From assembly GCA_028622995.1 (NCBI GenBank), contig JAJQJQ010000014.1:2294001-2358000 (forward strand): DNA of 64,000 nt, read 5' to 3'. Positions 1 through 17,408 of this stretch are shown here, one piece after another. A program made the translations under genes and the position numbers. This stretch comes from Panagrolaimus kolymaensis. Taxonomy: Eukaryota > Nematoda > Chromadorea > Rhabditida > Panagrolaimidae. The notes beneath the pieces are model-generated. The model ran no database searches. It was not told the origin of the DNA and worked only from the letters and a program-made list of their open reading frames with translations. How positions within the stretch are numbered: the stretch's first letter is position 1; each line of letters opens with the position of its first letter.

Positions 1-57
1 GATAAAAAAGATGTTGATTGCGACTAACAGTACCTAAAAAGTTTTAAAATGGTTTCG

Positions 58-1398
58 CTATAAAAATTCATTAAAGTTACCAATAACACAAGTTTGGTCT
101 AGCGATAAAGTGACACTAATATCACAAAGTTGAAAGTTTAAAAGAGCTGGAAAGGAATCAGCAAGTTCATCAAAGTTATCAAGTTTGTAAAAATGCATGC
201 ATGAGGGATTTGATGCTAAAAAGAATGTCAAAAAAAGCTATTTGGTAGGTAAGGAATCAAAGTTTACCCCATTCAATCATTTTGGAAAAATTGAAATTGC
301 CGACAGCAATTGCAAATAAGTTTACTCCAGAATTTTTTAAGCTTGTAGCTTCCGCTTGGGTTATAGGATAGAGCGATTCCATGGTATCGTTTGCAGTAGA
401 TGGTTCCCCATCTGTAATTAAGATAGCAACTTTAGGTACTCCAGCTCTTCCATTGCGAATAAATTCTTGGTGCGTAACATTTAAGCCAGCTGGAATATTT
501 CCATATTCATTTAAAAAAGGAAGGATTTGAGCTTCTTCATAAGCCTTAACAAGATTATCATTTAATGGAAAAACAACTTCGCCTTTATCTCCAATTAATA
601 CTATTCCTATTTTAATTGAATGTTGAGATCCTATTCCAGAAATGAACTTCTTTAAAAAAGCTTTCATAAGCTCGTAGTGATCGCCATACATCTTCATGCT
701 ACCCGAAGAATCGATAACAAAAATAATATCCATTGAAGGAGGTTTGCATTCAGGCATACCACTTAGTGCATCAATAAATTCTTGGGGCGTGGCTGAAGGT
801 TTAAAATTATCTACCTATAATTTACTAGTTTCATCAACAAAAATGCGGGGAAAAATAACTAAATATGTTTCACATACCCAAAATTCAGATTGTTCGGAAA
901 TGTTCATTGTAATAAGCGAAGAAGGTGTATTTATAAGAGAATCAATAAACAACCCCGCAGAAACCAAAGAATTCATAGGAACTTCCATATCACCATTTTT
1001 CCAATTTAGTTTGTCAACGTTTACTCCTAATTGTGAAGCAATTTGATCGGGAAAAGAAGAATTTTGAATTTGGGAAAGCATGTCGGAATTGATTTGCCAA
1101 ATTCCACCTTTATCAAAATCTCCATCCTTTGTGTTTCTGCAAACAATAAATCTTATATACCTTATTTCATTCATTTTTTTAGATAGACTTACTGTAAATT
1201 AAGTCCTTCCCGACTTTGAACATATGCAAGTCGGCGAAGGAATAAATTATCATTGGGAAAAATGCAAGTATCTTGTAGTTTTCGAATAGCTGCAATTACC
1301 ACATCACTTCCAGTGGCAAACTTTGTGTGGATTGCATCCTTTCCATAGGCTGCGGAAATGAAAATTAAAGACCAAAAAAACAGTCCTAATTTTTCCAT
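58..1398 (-). CDS. Secreted von Willebrand factor A (VWA) domain protein
   Basis: Four exons: 1398-1193, 1136-878, 814-268 and 215-58, with small GT..AG introns and consistent phases. They give 389 residues. The start at 1398 is preferred over the ATG at 1452 because it places a clean signal peptide (MEKLGLFFWSLIFISAAYG) at the N-terminus. An extracellular domain follows with GGIWQ at about residue 80. The VWA domain begins near residue 178 with VIDSSGSM, an intact DxSxS metal-ion (MIDAS) motif, and a later ITDGEPS strand. The in-frame TAG at 817-815 lies inside intron 2, so it does not break the gene. VWA domains bind matrix or ligand proteins through a divalent cation. The ligand is not known. 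Secretion and VWA are well supported; the rest of the chain is not recognised. Confidence 0.82.
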
Positions 1399-1890
1399 GG
1401 TTGTTAGAGCCCAAGAAAATTCAAAGTGAATAAAAATTGATGGTGTTTTCATGCTTTATATATGCAAGAAGAAGAAAAAAGGATTCATGAAAAACAAAGA
1501 ATGCTTTTTAAATGTGTAATCGAAATATGTTTAAAGAGTCTTTTTTATTATGATGGGAATCAGAATGCTATTTCTGGAAAAAATAAAAGCAATTGCTAAT
1601 AACATAAAAATTTAATTTTTCAATCAAAAAAAAGATGATTTTTTTTTTGATAGAAAAAAAAAGAATTGAGGCTACATTTTTAATGCAATAAATTTAATCA
1701 TATAAAATTGCAAACAATTGAGAAAAAAAAAGAGACTTTAAGGTATTAATTGACCAAAGATAAAAAAGGATACAAGATAGCGAACTTCAGTTTACTGCAA
1801 TGCAAAAACAAACTAATCGATAGATTAAACAAATTTTGAGTAAGAAAAATAATACATATATAGTTTATTAATACAAAAACAACACAAACA
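1399..1890. other. Intergenic, A/T-rich, nothing recognised
   Basis: This is the gap between the VWA gene start and the end of the DUF229 remnant. It holds poly-A/T tracts. It should contain the VWA promoter, but no motif stands out. Confidence 0.5.
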
Positions 1891-2557
1891 TTAAACACAA
1901 TAACATAATTTTCTAAGAACAGGACTAGCAGCAACACAATGAGAAGTATTACCATATCTAAAAAATGATGAAGATAAAAGAAGAAATAGAAAGTTTCGTA
2001 ATTTATACTTACTTATTAACTCTTTCAATATCCTTTAGAGCGGTCATATTTCCAGTTGATTGATCTTCAATAACAATACCTTCAAAAATTGCATTGGATG
2101 GAGATTGAACAGAAAATTGAACATGATAATGGATAACATTGGATTCACCACCATCGATTGAAGTTGCAATAGTACGTGATAAAGATGTTACATTGTTCAA
2201 TTTCATCAATAAACATTCTCCCTGAAAAAAACAAAAATATGGTAGAAGCATTAGGTATGGATAAATAAGAACTTACAGTAACATTTTTTTCTTTAAAATA
2301 ATCATCAATTTTTTCAAGTATTAAATTTGCATATTTGGTTCCATTTGATGGTGAAAGTTGAGTTTCTTCAAAGCATGGACAAAATTTAGATGGAATTTCT
2401 GCTTCAAAACATGTTCGATGTGGAATAGATGATAGTAAAGATTTGCCACGAGGAAGTAATGGAACATCCAAAGTTGAAAAGTTACCCTACAAAAACAAAT
2501 AACAGTGAGTAAAATTAACAAAACAAAAAAGCGTACCTGTAATGTATATTTACCAAA
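1891..2557 (-). pseudogene. 3' remnant of a DUF229 (sulfatase-fold) gene
   Basis: Three exons join in phase: 2486-2277, 2221-2013 and 1957-1891. They encode the characteristic C-terminal tail of nematode DUF229 proteins: LLPRGKSLL, then SIPHRTCFEAEIPSKFCPC, a lumenal strand region, DIERVNKYGNTSHC, and the end LRKLCYCV. A fourth, upstream stub ends FGKYTLQ at 2537, followed by a normal 50-base intron, but its frame is closed by TAA just upstream and no acceptor precedes it. The catalytic alkaline-phosphatase-like core, several hundred residues in relatives, is absent from the next 1.7 kb. The family assignment comes from remembered motifs. The simplest reading is a 5'-truncated pseudogene whose surviving exons still look undamaged, which suggests a recent loss. 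Confidence 0.65.
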
Positions 2558-4300
2558 TTACAATGGGCAATTTCGATATACATACATATTAAAAAAAATG
2601 TAAATATGTTTTTAATAATTCAATCAAACTGGCTTTTTACTTGTTGTAAAGTTAATTATTTAAATTTTTTAACTTTGTAGAAACTTACAAAATATCATAA
2701 AAAAATTCAAAAACTCAAAAATTTTAGACAAAGAAAGCATAATCGTTGTTTTTTTACATTTCATTTGTTGTTTTAGGAAAAAGTGTGAAATTGAAAGAAA
2801 TGTTTTTTGTTTTTTTTAGTTTTTTTTTTTCAAACTATAAAAGCCTCTCCATCTTTGTAAAAAAATGAATCATTTGTTTTATAATAAAAATCATGAAAGA
2901 CTGACTTTTCATTTTGTTACGTTGAAAACAAAAACGCTTAAATGTATGTATAATTTATAATTTTTTTTAAATTTTTTAATAAAAAAAATGAAACAAAATA
3001 CCAATTGGTTTACAAGTTTTGGTTATGCAATCTTTCAAAACTATATATTTAATTTATGAATTATGTCCCCATCAAACAAAAATTCTTTTTCTTGATTATT
3101 TATTGTACAATGCTTTTGGAGTAAAAAGCTAATTAGCTTTGCTATTGTACATAACCATATCAACAAGTTTTAATTTGCTTCCTCAAAATTATATCACAAA
3201 AAATGCTATTTAAATGAGCATTATAAAGTTTATCTTTTTTTCTCAAAAAAAATAGAAAAAAATAAAAATAAAACTAAAAATTCAAAACGTTTAAAAAACA
3301 TTGAAGCAATAATGCTACAACTCAAAAACTTTTGTCTGGATTTAAAAATGCAAAAACTTTCGTTTTTTGGATGAAAGAAAATGCGAGAAAAATATCATTA
3401 AAGCTAAAATGTATGTATGTTCGTCTGTTTTTTTGTTTATGTTTGTCAATAATAAGCTGCTAGACAAACAGCTTTTTTATTTTCTGTTTGTTGCTTTTCG
3501 ACGACGTGTAACAGACGAACTTGGAAAACTAAAAAACAGTGGAGGCTTGCACATAAACTTTTTATGCACAAAAAAAATAAAATCGTGTTTCTCTTTGCTT
3601 GCGTTTGTTTCCCTTAAAACGTTAACCAAATAAAAAGTATTGCAGTGTTTATCGAAAATTGTTTAAAAAAAGTTTGTTCTTTTTTTTTGAGCGATTTTTT
3701 TTTGAATATTTTATTTTTCTTTTTTATTTAAATTTAATTTAAGTTATTATCTGAACCACATATCTTGTATTGTTGGATTAATAACATATCATAAAATTAT
3801 CCTTTTTAATGTTGGAAATAATGAAGCCAACAACTTTTATTTGAAAGACAATTCAGTTATTGTCTAAAAAATGGCATTCAGAGTCATAAAAAACAACCAT
3901 CGAATAGACTTTCATTTGTGCAGAAATTGTATTGGGATCTTAATTATTTTAATTTTACTCTTGTTTTGTTTCCTTTTGACCATTTTAAAAACTTAATGAA
4001 AGAAGAAGAAATAATTAAAATTGTGACATTTTTATTGTTTCAACAAAAAATATATGTTTTTCAATGAGACATTTTGTTTAAAAAAAAAGCCTTCCATTCA
4101 TGCGAGAGACGACACCCAATCAACAGCCTTTCAAATCTTTTTTTTTATTATATCGCAAAAATTAATGAAAAATTGAAGAATTAAAAGTGAGGTGCAGGAA
4201 TAAAAACATATTTGTGTATAAATTGTGATTTAAAACATTTAAATATTTGCATACGGAGATTTTATTTTAAAAAAAAAGTAATAATAATTATAAAGTTTAA
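2558..4300. other. Intergenic, very A/T-rich, no gene found
   Basis: This stretch is poly-A/T-rich. An 88-codon plus-strand open frame at 3367-3633 has low-complexity composition and no splice context, so it was not called. The missing 5' part of the DUF229 gene is not here. Confidence 0.5.
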
Positions 4301-5961
4301 TTAATTTTTTTGATAACTTGGAATATGTTTGTAATTTGATAAAATATCAACAAAGAATGGAATAATCATGAGAACCTAAAAGCCGCCAATTTTATTATTT
4401 TTAAATTTATTTCAAAAATAACTTACTGCATTCAAAATTAAATTAGCTGCTCTCATGGGAGTTAAGCCTCTCGAAGCATAATCCACGGATTTAATTCTGG
4501 TGGTTATTGTTTGGGCAATTTCTTGAACCCTAGTGTCTTCGGAACTTTTCCAAATGCTTCGGTCAAGCCATAACATTTCAGATGTTTGAGTTAACTAAAA
4601 CTTTTGTGAACTTAAAAAAATTCAAAAAAGTTAAAATAAAATTTACCAATGAATGCAACTTTGCTGGTTTATTAGTAGCTAAAACTAAAAATATCACCGA
4701 TTCCGCCACCCATAAACCTAATAGCGCATTTTGAATGGGAATCATAATCGTAGAAAATGCTCTCAAAGCAAATTGGCCTTGAATTTGTATGAATATTCCC
4801 ATCATAAATGTTAAATCTAGCAATGGAGCCGCAGTATTCGTGATAAAACTTGCAGCATCAAGAAATTCAATTATTTGGAGTTCAAAAGCTTTAATGGTTT
4901 TATAATTCTAAAACAAAATGTAAGTAAAGAAAATTTTCCAAGTATTTTTTTTGACTTTCTTACCATAATAGTTTTCTCTTCAAGACACTTTTTTAATTTA
5001 TTATTAAAACTTTCATATTGATTACATATAGCTTGGTTGGCCAATAAATAAACTACCAATGCTGAAGCGCTCGCATAAGCTCCAAATAAAATCATTGCTG
5101 CATCAATAAAGAAAAACATTTTTCCACCAACCAAGGGAAGTCTGGAATTTTACAAATAAAATTTTGAAAAATTCGTTAAATTTAAATATACCGAAATTGA
5201 GCGGTTTCATTTTTAGAAAAAGTTCCATTTTGAATAAATTTGTAATCTGAATCAAACATAACAAAATTTTCAAGAACATAAATAATTGCTGGAGCAAGAA
5301 TAAAAAAATATACAAAAAAGTGAAGAATAAACGTTTTTCTTGAAGTTTTTCGAATCTAAAAAAAATATTAATAAAAAAATTTGATGTGAGTTTTGGCACG
5401 AAAATTTGGAGGGAGGAAAACTTGCTTCGTTGTAAGACGCTTGCCGAATTTTATTAATAGTTTCTTGAAAATAATTGGCACCTTTAAAAGCTGTTAAAAA
5501 TAAAGCACTTAAAAATCCATGCAAACTAACACAAAATAAAATTGATGTGTAACTGTAATTTAATGATAAAGCCTAAAAATATTATTTATACCGCTTCTTT
5601 TCTTTTAAAAAAACCTAAAAATTGTTTTAAACTTAAAACTTACAATGCAATTATTTAATTTTAGCGCGACACTAATAACTCGAACAACCAAAATTATAAC
5701 TGTCAACAACAAAGGCAACCATGAAAGTGATTTTGCTGCACCTGAAGCATCTTCTGGGACTTGTTCCAATTGAAATATTCCAGATGTAAGAAAATAAAAT
5801 GGACCCCAAATATTTTTTTGAATATCCACATTTTCAGTTTTCTCCAAAAATATATCATTTTCTTCAGCTTTTTTAGTTTCTTTTTTTGAAGAAGCATTTT
5901 TCAAATCAACAATTTTACTATTTTTTGAATCAACCATTTTTTGGATAAATAAAAGTGACAA
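4301..5961 (-). CDS. Gustatory-receptor-like seven-pass membrane protein
   Basis: Seven exons: 5961-5644, 5572-5426, 5355-5192, 5141-4964, 4907-4647, 4594-4427 and 4375-4301, all in phase, giving 436 residues (428 if the second ATG at 5937 is used). The N-terminus is charged and Lys/Glu-rich, then seven hydrophobic segments follow, about one per exon. The long cytoplasmic loop after TM4 and the run from VQEIAQTI through SRGLTPMRAANL before TM7 match the layout of the insect Gr / nematode gur receptor superfamily, where such a segment precedes the last helix. The usual TYhhhhhQF end is not present (the protein ends after PFFVDIL). Intron 2 uses a GC donor (GAA|GCAAGT). The name rests on topology and weak motif likeness; another 7TM family is possible. 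Confidence 0.62.
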
Positions 5962-6440
5962 AAAAAGGAAAGGTTAGAAAATACAGAGATGAAAAGTATT
6001 TTTTATATAAAATAGATAGACAATTAAATATTTGTGAGTATTACTTTTTCGGATGTTATTTTTAAATCAATGCATTTACGTCATGTCTCATTTGTTCCCT
6101 CTTTTTTTGTAATGGGACATTTTTTTTCATTGTCGTTGAAAAAAAAACCAACGAGCAAAAATAAATGCAGCAGGTTGGTTGTTTGTTTTTTAATTTTAGT
6201 TTCCACATTTTTGACACAAAATTGAACGAACGAAAATGCGCGCGTGAGTCATAATTTTTTTTCATTCCTATATTTTATTTGTTGTGTCTTCCATAATTAT
6301 TTATTTTTAACAATTTTTTTATGCATAGATGAGCTCCTTTACATGCGAAAAAGAATTAAAATTTACTGGGCATAAATTTGTTTGGTAAACTCCTTTTAGT
6401 TAATAAAAAAAATATTAATTTTTAATGATTTTTTTAAGTT
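5962..6440. other. Intergenic between divergent genes
   Basis: This contains the 5' flank of the gustatory-receptor-like gene. A 63-codon frame at 6034-6225 has no supporting context. There is no room or signal for the missing first four helices of the fragment that follows. Confidence 0.4.
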
Positions 6441-6962
6441 TTGAAAAACCTTTTAAACAAATCTGCTTTTTTCGCAAATTTATTTTGGTTTATAGTTGTA
6501 AAAAATAAAAGTAAAAAAATTAAAGTTAAAATATTCAAAAAAAAAACAAATTCTTTATTAATTTTATTTTTTGGATTATCTCGAGTTTTTTTAATTATAT
6601 TTCTTTTAATCTTAAATTTATGGCAATCAAGAAAACTAAAGAATATTGTTTCGGAACAATTTCAAAAACAAAATAAAATGCTTCTTCGCGCTACTCATGC
6701 CCAGTTTAGTGGAATTTTTATTCTTTTAACTATTCCAATTTTAATTGTAGTTTTATCTATGATATTTTCTCTAAAACCCAATAACGTAATTATCTATTCC
6801 ATGGCAATTATGAATTGCTTTGGTTTATATGATTCTATGGTGACTGTAATTTTTATTACGCCTTATCGAGAATTTTTGTTTAAACTTTTAAAATGTTTAA
6901 TTACTTGTAAAGTTCGAGCGTCGTCACTATCAACCAAAACTATTTCTGTTCCTATTAATTAA
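6441..6962 (+). pseudogene. C-terminal fragment of an srh/sri-type chemoreceptor
   Basis: The open frame has no ATG at its 5' end and encodes TM5 to TM7 of a serpentine receptor: a hydrophobic helix ending LLILNLWQ, a basic loop, a second helix (GIFILLTIPILIVVLSMIF), a third, and the family-type end FITPYREFLFKLL. The intact receptor at 40018-42026 has the same kind of end (FVITPYRRALI). TM1 to TM4 are missing, and only about 480 bases separate it from the start of the opposite-strand gene upstream. It is probably a dead duplicate. A distant upstream exon cannot be excluded, though none is visible. Confidence 0.55.
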
Positions 6963-8073
6963 GTTAACCAAAGTCGATGAACGAATAACAAGCTTATCAA
7001 AAAAGTGATTCAAAGCTACGCTTCCGGTAAATATTTTCAAATAAATATTTGAAAAAAAGGAAAATGATGAAATTAAAAACCGAAAAATGTAAAGTTATAT
7101 TTTTTTTGGGCTTTTTCAATAATTCTTTAATTATTCAAACAAGGTGAAACAGAATCCTGAGAGGTGTTTTATATCGAAAATTTATAGATAAAGTAGATTA
7201 TGTTTATTTGAATTTTTTATTTTTCTAATTGTGATCTACTTTTTGAAATGTTCTAAACCAAAATTACTGTTGCTGCTCTAAGTTTTCTCTTAAACAATCG
7301 TTATTTTGTTTTTATTTGCAGGACATTTTATTTTTAATTAATTTCAAAGTCTGTGCAGCCTTTTCCGCAACATTGCTCTAACATCATGTTTTAAAGAAAT
7401 ATTTGAAAATCGTTTTAGATTCAAATAAATTTCATTTAAAAAATTTATACTTATTAGAATGGGCATTTCTATTTTTGGATTGTTATTTTATACAACAAAA
7501 AACATAAAAATTCTACTAAAATATTTCAAAAAACGAAAAAGCTAGTAAATGGTGCAAAAAAAAAAGATTCAAAATTGACATTTTTATAAATTTTTAAAAA
7601 TGAAGGATTCAATTCATTAAAACTTTTATTGTAATGCAAATCAGGCCATTTGCCTTTTAACGCATTTTAGCAACAACAAACAATAATAGTCTATTAAAAA
7701 TCAAAACTTCATTTTTCATTTATGGTTAGCTTTCTTATTTTTAAAATAACATGCCCATGCATTATTTTATATACGATTTAATTCTTAAAAATGTAATTTT
7801 TTTTTATCATACAGAAATGGGATTTAATTTTTATATAAATAGTTAAAAAAGAAAATGGCTGACAAAATCACAAAAGAGTTTGAAAAACATATCCCTAAAA
7901 TTGTTCATCACGCCACCACAACATTTAATTATTCAAATTATATTTAAAATGGATTCGGTGAAAAAATTTTATCGAATAACTTTACTGTTGAATGGTTTTA
8001 TCTTTCTTATTTCCATAGAAGCGTTGAAACAACTTTTAAAATTTTCTTATTTTTTTTTTTATTAATGTTTAAT
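6963..8073. other. Intergenic, nothing recognised
   Basis: Low-complexity A/T sequence. A 61-codon plus frame at 7880-8065 has no splice or family support. Confidence 0.4.
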
Positions 8074-8153
8074 TTAAACTCCTTGGAATTTGCAGCATTC
8101 CAATTTCATCGTTAATGATCTCGCAATCTGTGCATGCGGAATAGCTACAAATC
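8074..8153 (-). other. Possible orphan last exon
   Basis: An acceptor (TTTAATAG) at 8154 is followed by 80 bases of less A/T-biased sequence that reads, after two phase bases, FVAIPHAQIARSLTMKLECC, then KFQGV and a stop. The codon composition looks coding, but no partner exon was found upstream on the minus strand within 900 bases and I do not recognise the peptide. It may be the last exon of a decayed gene. Confidence 0.2.
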
Positions 8154-9086
8154 CTATTAAAGAAATATGTATGTTTGGGTGTAAAAACTTCAAATTACAG
8201 AAAAAATTTAATATTGCTAATTTTATTTTATAAATGGTCAAATCTATTTTATTTTCAACAAAAATAAACAAAAAAACTAAAATAATCAAAAAAAATATTA
8301 AAGAAAATAAAGCCATTCAAAGGTTCGAAAAATAAATCATGAAAGATTGACTCTTTTTTTTAAATTTGAGCCAACAACATTCAAAAAGAAAAACCCCGAT
8401 TATGATGCTAATCGTTGCCTAGCATTGTCGCTGCTTGTTTATGTAAGTGTTTTTTTTCTTTGACATGCTTTAGAAACTTTGTATCAATGCTTTTTGTAAA
8501 AAAATCTTTAGCCAAAATTTCGTAATAGTGTGAATAATATTTTGGAAACCATCAATTTTTTTGCAAACAATTTTGTCGTCTAAGGCCTCTGTTTTTTTTC
8601 ATTTACAAAAGTTTATTCTTATTTGGAAATATGGAAACACATTCTTAATTTATTTCATTTACGTTTTCCAACAACAGCCAACGCAATCTTAATTACCTCA
8701 ATATCAAAATCATAACAAAGACAAAAATAAAGTAAAATAAATTACTGTTGTAATGATTCTTCGTTTTCTCGCTAAAAATTCTGCTACTTATAGCTTCCTT
8801 TCTCTCATCTTCTTCCTCCATAATTTAATTATTTCGAATAAAGGCTTCTTGACGACTTTCATGAACTTAAAAAAGAAGAGTAAAAATAAAGAAGCGCTAT
8901 GAGTGAAAGAAGAAGACAAGCAACGGAAGAGGCAGCAACCTCACATAATTTGTATTTTTACAACAAAATACAAAATTCAAAAAAGAAAAAGTATATAAAA
9001 AGTCAAAAAAAAATATTAGTAAAATTTTATTATTCATTCATTATTTTTATTTTTCTCGAAAAAAAAAACTCAGGAAATAAAAAAAT
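8154..9086. other. Upstream flank of the guanylyl cyclase gene
   Basis: Nothing definite is visible. A 64-codon frame at 8899-9093 overlaps the cyclase start and is rejected. Confidence 0.4.
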
Positions 9087-15139
<6,053 letters not shown>

Positions 15140-15914
15140 TAATTTTTTGTAATTTTCATTTTATGTATTTTACTCTTACCTTTTTTGAGGAAAAAATAAA
15201 AAAAATAAATTAATTAACTTTCATTTATAATTTTTTTTATCTTTTTTCATAATCGAAAACCAATCATTTCCAACATCATTGATCGCAGATCACAAACCAC
15301 TGATTAATAAATTAAGTTAGTTTTTGATTAGACAAAAAAGGTTGCATTTTGATTGACAAAACAACAATAAAAAAAGGGGCAATAAATCATCTTCAACTTC
15401 CATAGTTTTTTTTGATCGAAAAAAAGAAGAGTTGCAGTGTAATAATCGTTTTTGATCTGTGCGAGTAAGACTAGATTCTTTTTCATCTTTTCTTTTTTTT
15501 AGTTTGTTAAACCCATGTATGTAGTTTATAAAATCTCTTAAAAAAGGTTACCAAATTTATTTTTAAACAGATTTGTCACATTTTTTAGTAATCGCTCCAA
15601 ATATGCTAATTAATTTTTTTTTTGTGTTTTTTTTTGTTTAAAAATCCGATGTTTAAGTTTTCACAAAATTTTCTTGTAATGGCCAAAATTTTCTTGAACC
15701 TGGCTTTCATTTTGCTTTGCAAATTGCACCGCAAAATTTAATTTTCTTTTTGCAATATTGTCACAAAATTAATTGAATATTCTGGGGTTATTTTTTAAAG
15801 AAAATAAAGTTTTCTGAAGCTTCCTTTCTCACTTTTTTTTTATCCACTCGTTGTTCAATATTTTGGTTTTAGCTTTTCCAGTTAAAGAATTTTCTAAATT
15901 AATTTTAGATAGTT
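15140..15914. other. Intergenic, poly-T-rich
   Basis: This holds the cyclase 3' flank with clustered AATAAA signals (15195-15210) and the 5' flank of the acyl-CoA ligase fragment. Nothing else is recognised. Confidence 0.5.
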
Positions 15915-16481
15915 ATGTTTTCGTCTCTCCTTAGCTCAAGGAGATTAATTTATTCCCCTGCGCTTATATTGCGAATTATTCCTCGAAGAAATTTAGTTTT
16001 CAAATCACCATACTCTTATATTCAACCATCAAAGACTTTGTCATTTTCTGAATTTTTATTACAAAAATTATGGAATCATGGAATTAAAAATCCAAATAAA
16101 TCTGCATTGATAAATGCTTTTAATCCAGACGAGACTCTTACTTTTAAAGACGTTTATTTACAATCTCTTTCAGTTTCAACTTTTTTACATTCAAATTATT
16201 TTCATCATGGCGATGTTGTGGCTTTAGTGCTTCCAAATTTAATTAATTATCCTTCAATTCTTATTGGCACTGGACTTTTGGGTGGTGCCACAACTCCAGC
16301 CAACACTCTTCTATCCGCAAAAGAACTTGAAACTCAATTTAATGATTCTAAAGCTTCCATAATTTTTTGTGCTGATTATGTTTTAGAAAAAGTCATGGAG
16401 GCAGTAAAAAATTGTCCAAAAATAAAAAAAGTTATTTCCATCAAAACTGGATTGAATGCCTCTGACAAAATCGAAGGATGA
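15915..16481 (+). pseudogene. N-terminal fragment of an AMP-forming acyl-CoA ligase
   Basis: A single 188-residue frame has a basic, Arg-rich start of mitochondrial-targeting type and then the opening of a 4-coumarate/acyl-CoA ligase-like adenylate-forming domain: ALINAFNPDETLTFKDV, GDVVALVLPNLINYPSILIG, LGGATTPANTLLSAKEL and KIKKVISI. These enzymes usually exceed 500 residues. The ATP-binding SSGTTGLPKG-type loop and everything after it are missing. Similarity stops near 16460, and a stop follows within a few codons, where the opposite-strand SKP1-like gene begins to make sense. It cannot be active as read. A rearrangement joined the two partial genes. Confidence 0.75.
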
Positions 16482-17408
16482 TGATTTTTCGCATACTTCA
16501 TCCAAAAAAAATTCTTGTAACGTTAATGAAACCCTATCTTCAGCCATAATTTTTCTTTCTTTTATTGATATATAATATTTTTCTTCAAAATAATTTGAAT
16601 CATTGATATCCAATGATAATAAATAATTGAATCGAGGAGTCGTATCAATTTCTAACCGCCATTGCAAAGATCCATTAAATTCTGTAACTTTAATAGGGTG
16701 GCGATCATTTTCATTTTTGAGGGTTTTATTTATCAAAGACAAATTAAAAGCTGTTTTTCCATGGGATCGCTTAACAATTCTGGATAATAAAACATTCATA
16801 GGAGTTTGAAACTTGTTTTTAAGCGAAATAAAATTTGTTGCTGCGGGAAATGGGAATTTTAATTCAGCAAGCTTGGGTTCTTGAACATTGATTGAAAGCA
16901 AATATTCCAATAAATTTTTATTTATAATTTTTCTTTCAATTTGAGTAAAGTCATCTTCAAGCCCGAGGTATTCTTGCATTTCATTCCAATCCATATCTTT
17001 AATTAAATCCAAAATTAAATCGGCGATTGAATCAAAAAAGAAATCACTATCCAAAATAGACATTTCTTTAACTAATTTAGCAAGATCGTCTTCAGTAAAA
17101 TTTTGATACAAAATTCTTTCAAATTCAATATCATGAACTTCAGTAATTGATTCATAATGGTTGATAAGAGCTATAAAAGTTTCCGAACATCCAGAAGAAC
17201 ATTCGACACTTATGGGCTCAGAGATTTGAGTAAATTCTATAAAACCGATTGTTTTTTTAAATATTAAACAGTAAGTAAAGTTTTTTTTACCACATATATT
17301 TTTCAGCAATGTTGAAGCATCAATAATTTTTTTATTAACTTTAAAATTTTTATTATCTATTTTTGAATAAAGCTCATATTGATTTGAAGAAATAGAATGT
17401 TCAGCCAT
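16383..17408 (-). CDS. SKP1-like protein with a C-terminal extension
   Basis: An intronless frame of 341 residues. Residues about 10-165 follow the SKP1 layout: an N-terminal POZ-like half (YELYSKIDNKNFKVNKKIID), ISVECSS, then the helical second half (FFFDSIADLILDLIKDMDWN, EMQEYLGLEDDFTQIERKI), which matches the SKP1 region [32 protein letters not shown] in pattern. SKP1 links F-box proteins to cullin ubiquitin ligases. The usual C-terminal end is replaced by about 175 residues that I do not recognise, with a beta-rich stretch (LQWRLEIDTTPRFNYLLSLD) that could be MATH-like. The last 30 or so residues are antisense to the acyl-CoA ligase fragment, so the true C-terminus was probably lost at the junction near 16470-16490. 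The lack of introns suggests retrocopy origin or an intron-poor SKP1-related family. Confidence 0.65.
   Translation of the reverse strand: MAEHSISSNQYELYSKIDNKNFKVNKKIIDASTLLKNICGKKNFTYCLIFKKTIGFIEFTQISEPISVECSSGCSETFIALINHYESITEVHDIEFERILYQNFTEDDLAKLVKEMSILDSDFFFDSIADLILDLIKDMDWNEMQEYLGLEDDFTQIERKIINKNLLEYLLSINVQEPKLAELKFPFPAATNFISLKNKFQTPMNVLLSRIVKRSHGKTAFNLSLINKTLKNENDRHPIKVTEFNGSLQWRLEIDTTPRFNYLLSLDINDSNYFEEKYYISIKERKIMAEDRVSLTLQEFFLDEVCEKSSSFDFVRGIQSSFDGNNFFYFWTIFYCLHDFF

Noticed and set aside
815..817. In-frame TAG in the VWA gene, first taken for a nonsense mutation
   Set aside because: It lies in a 63-base intron (877-815) with good donor GTATGT and acceptor TTATAG; removal keeps the frame.
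3367..3633. 88-codon plus frame
   Set aside because: Low-complexity Phe/Lys composition, no splice context.
5103..5399. 98-codon minus frame over the receptor exon 3
   Set aside because: The neighbouring frame joins both adjacent exons in phase and gives a proper membrane helix; this one does not.
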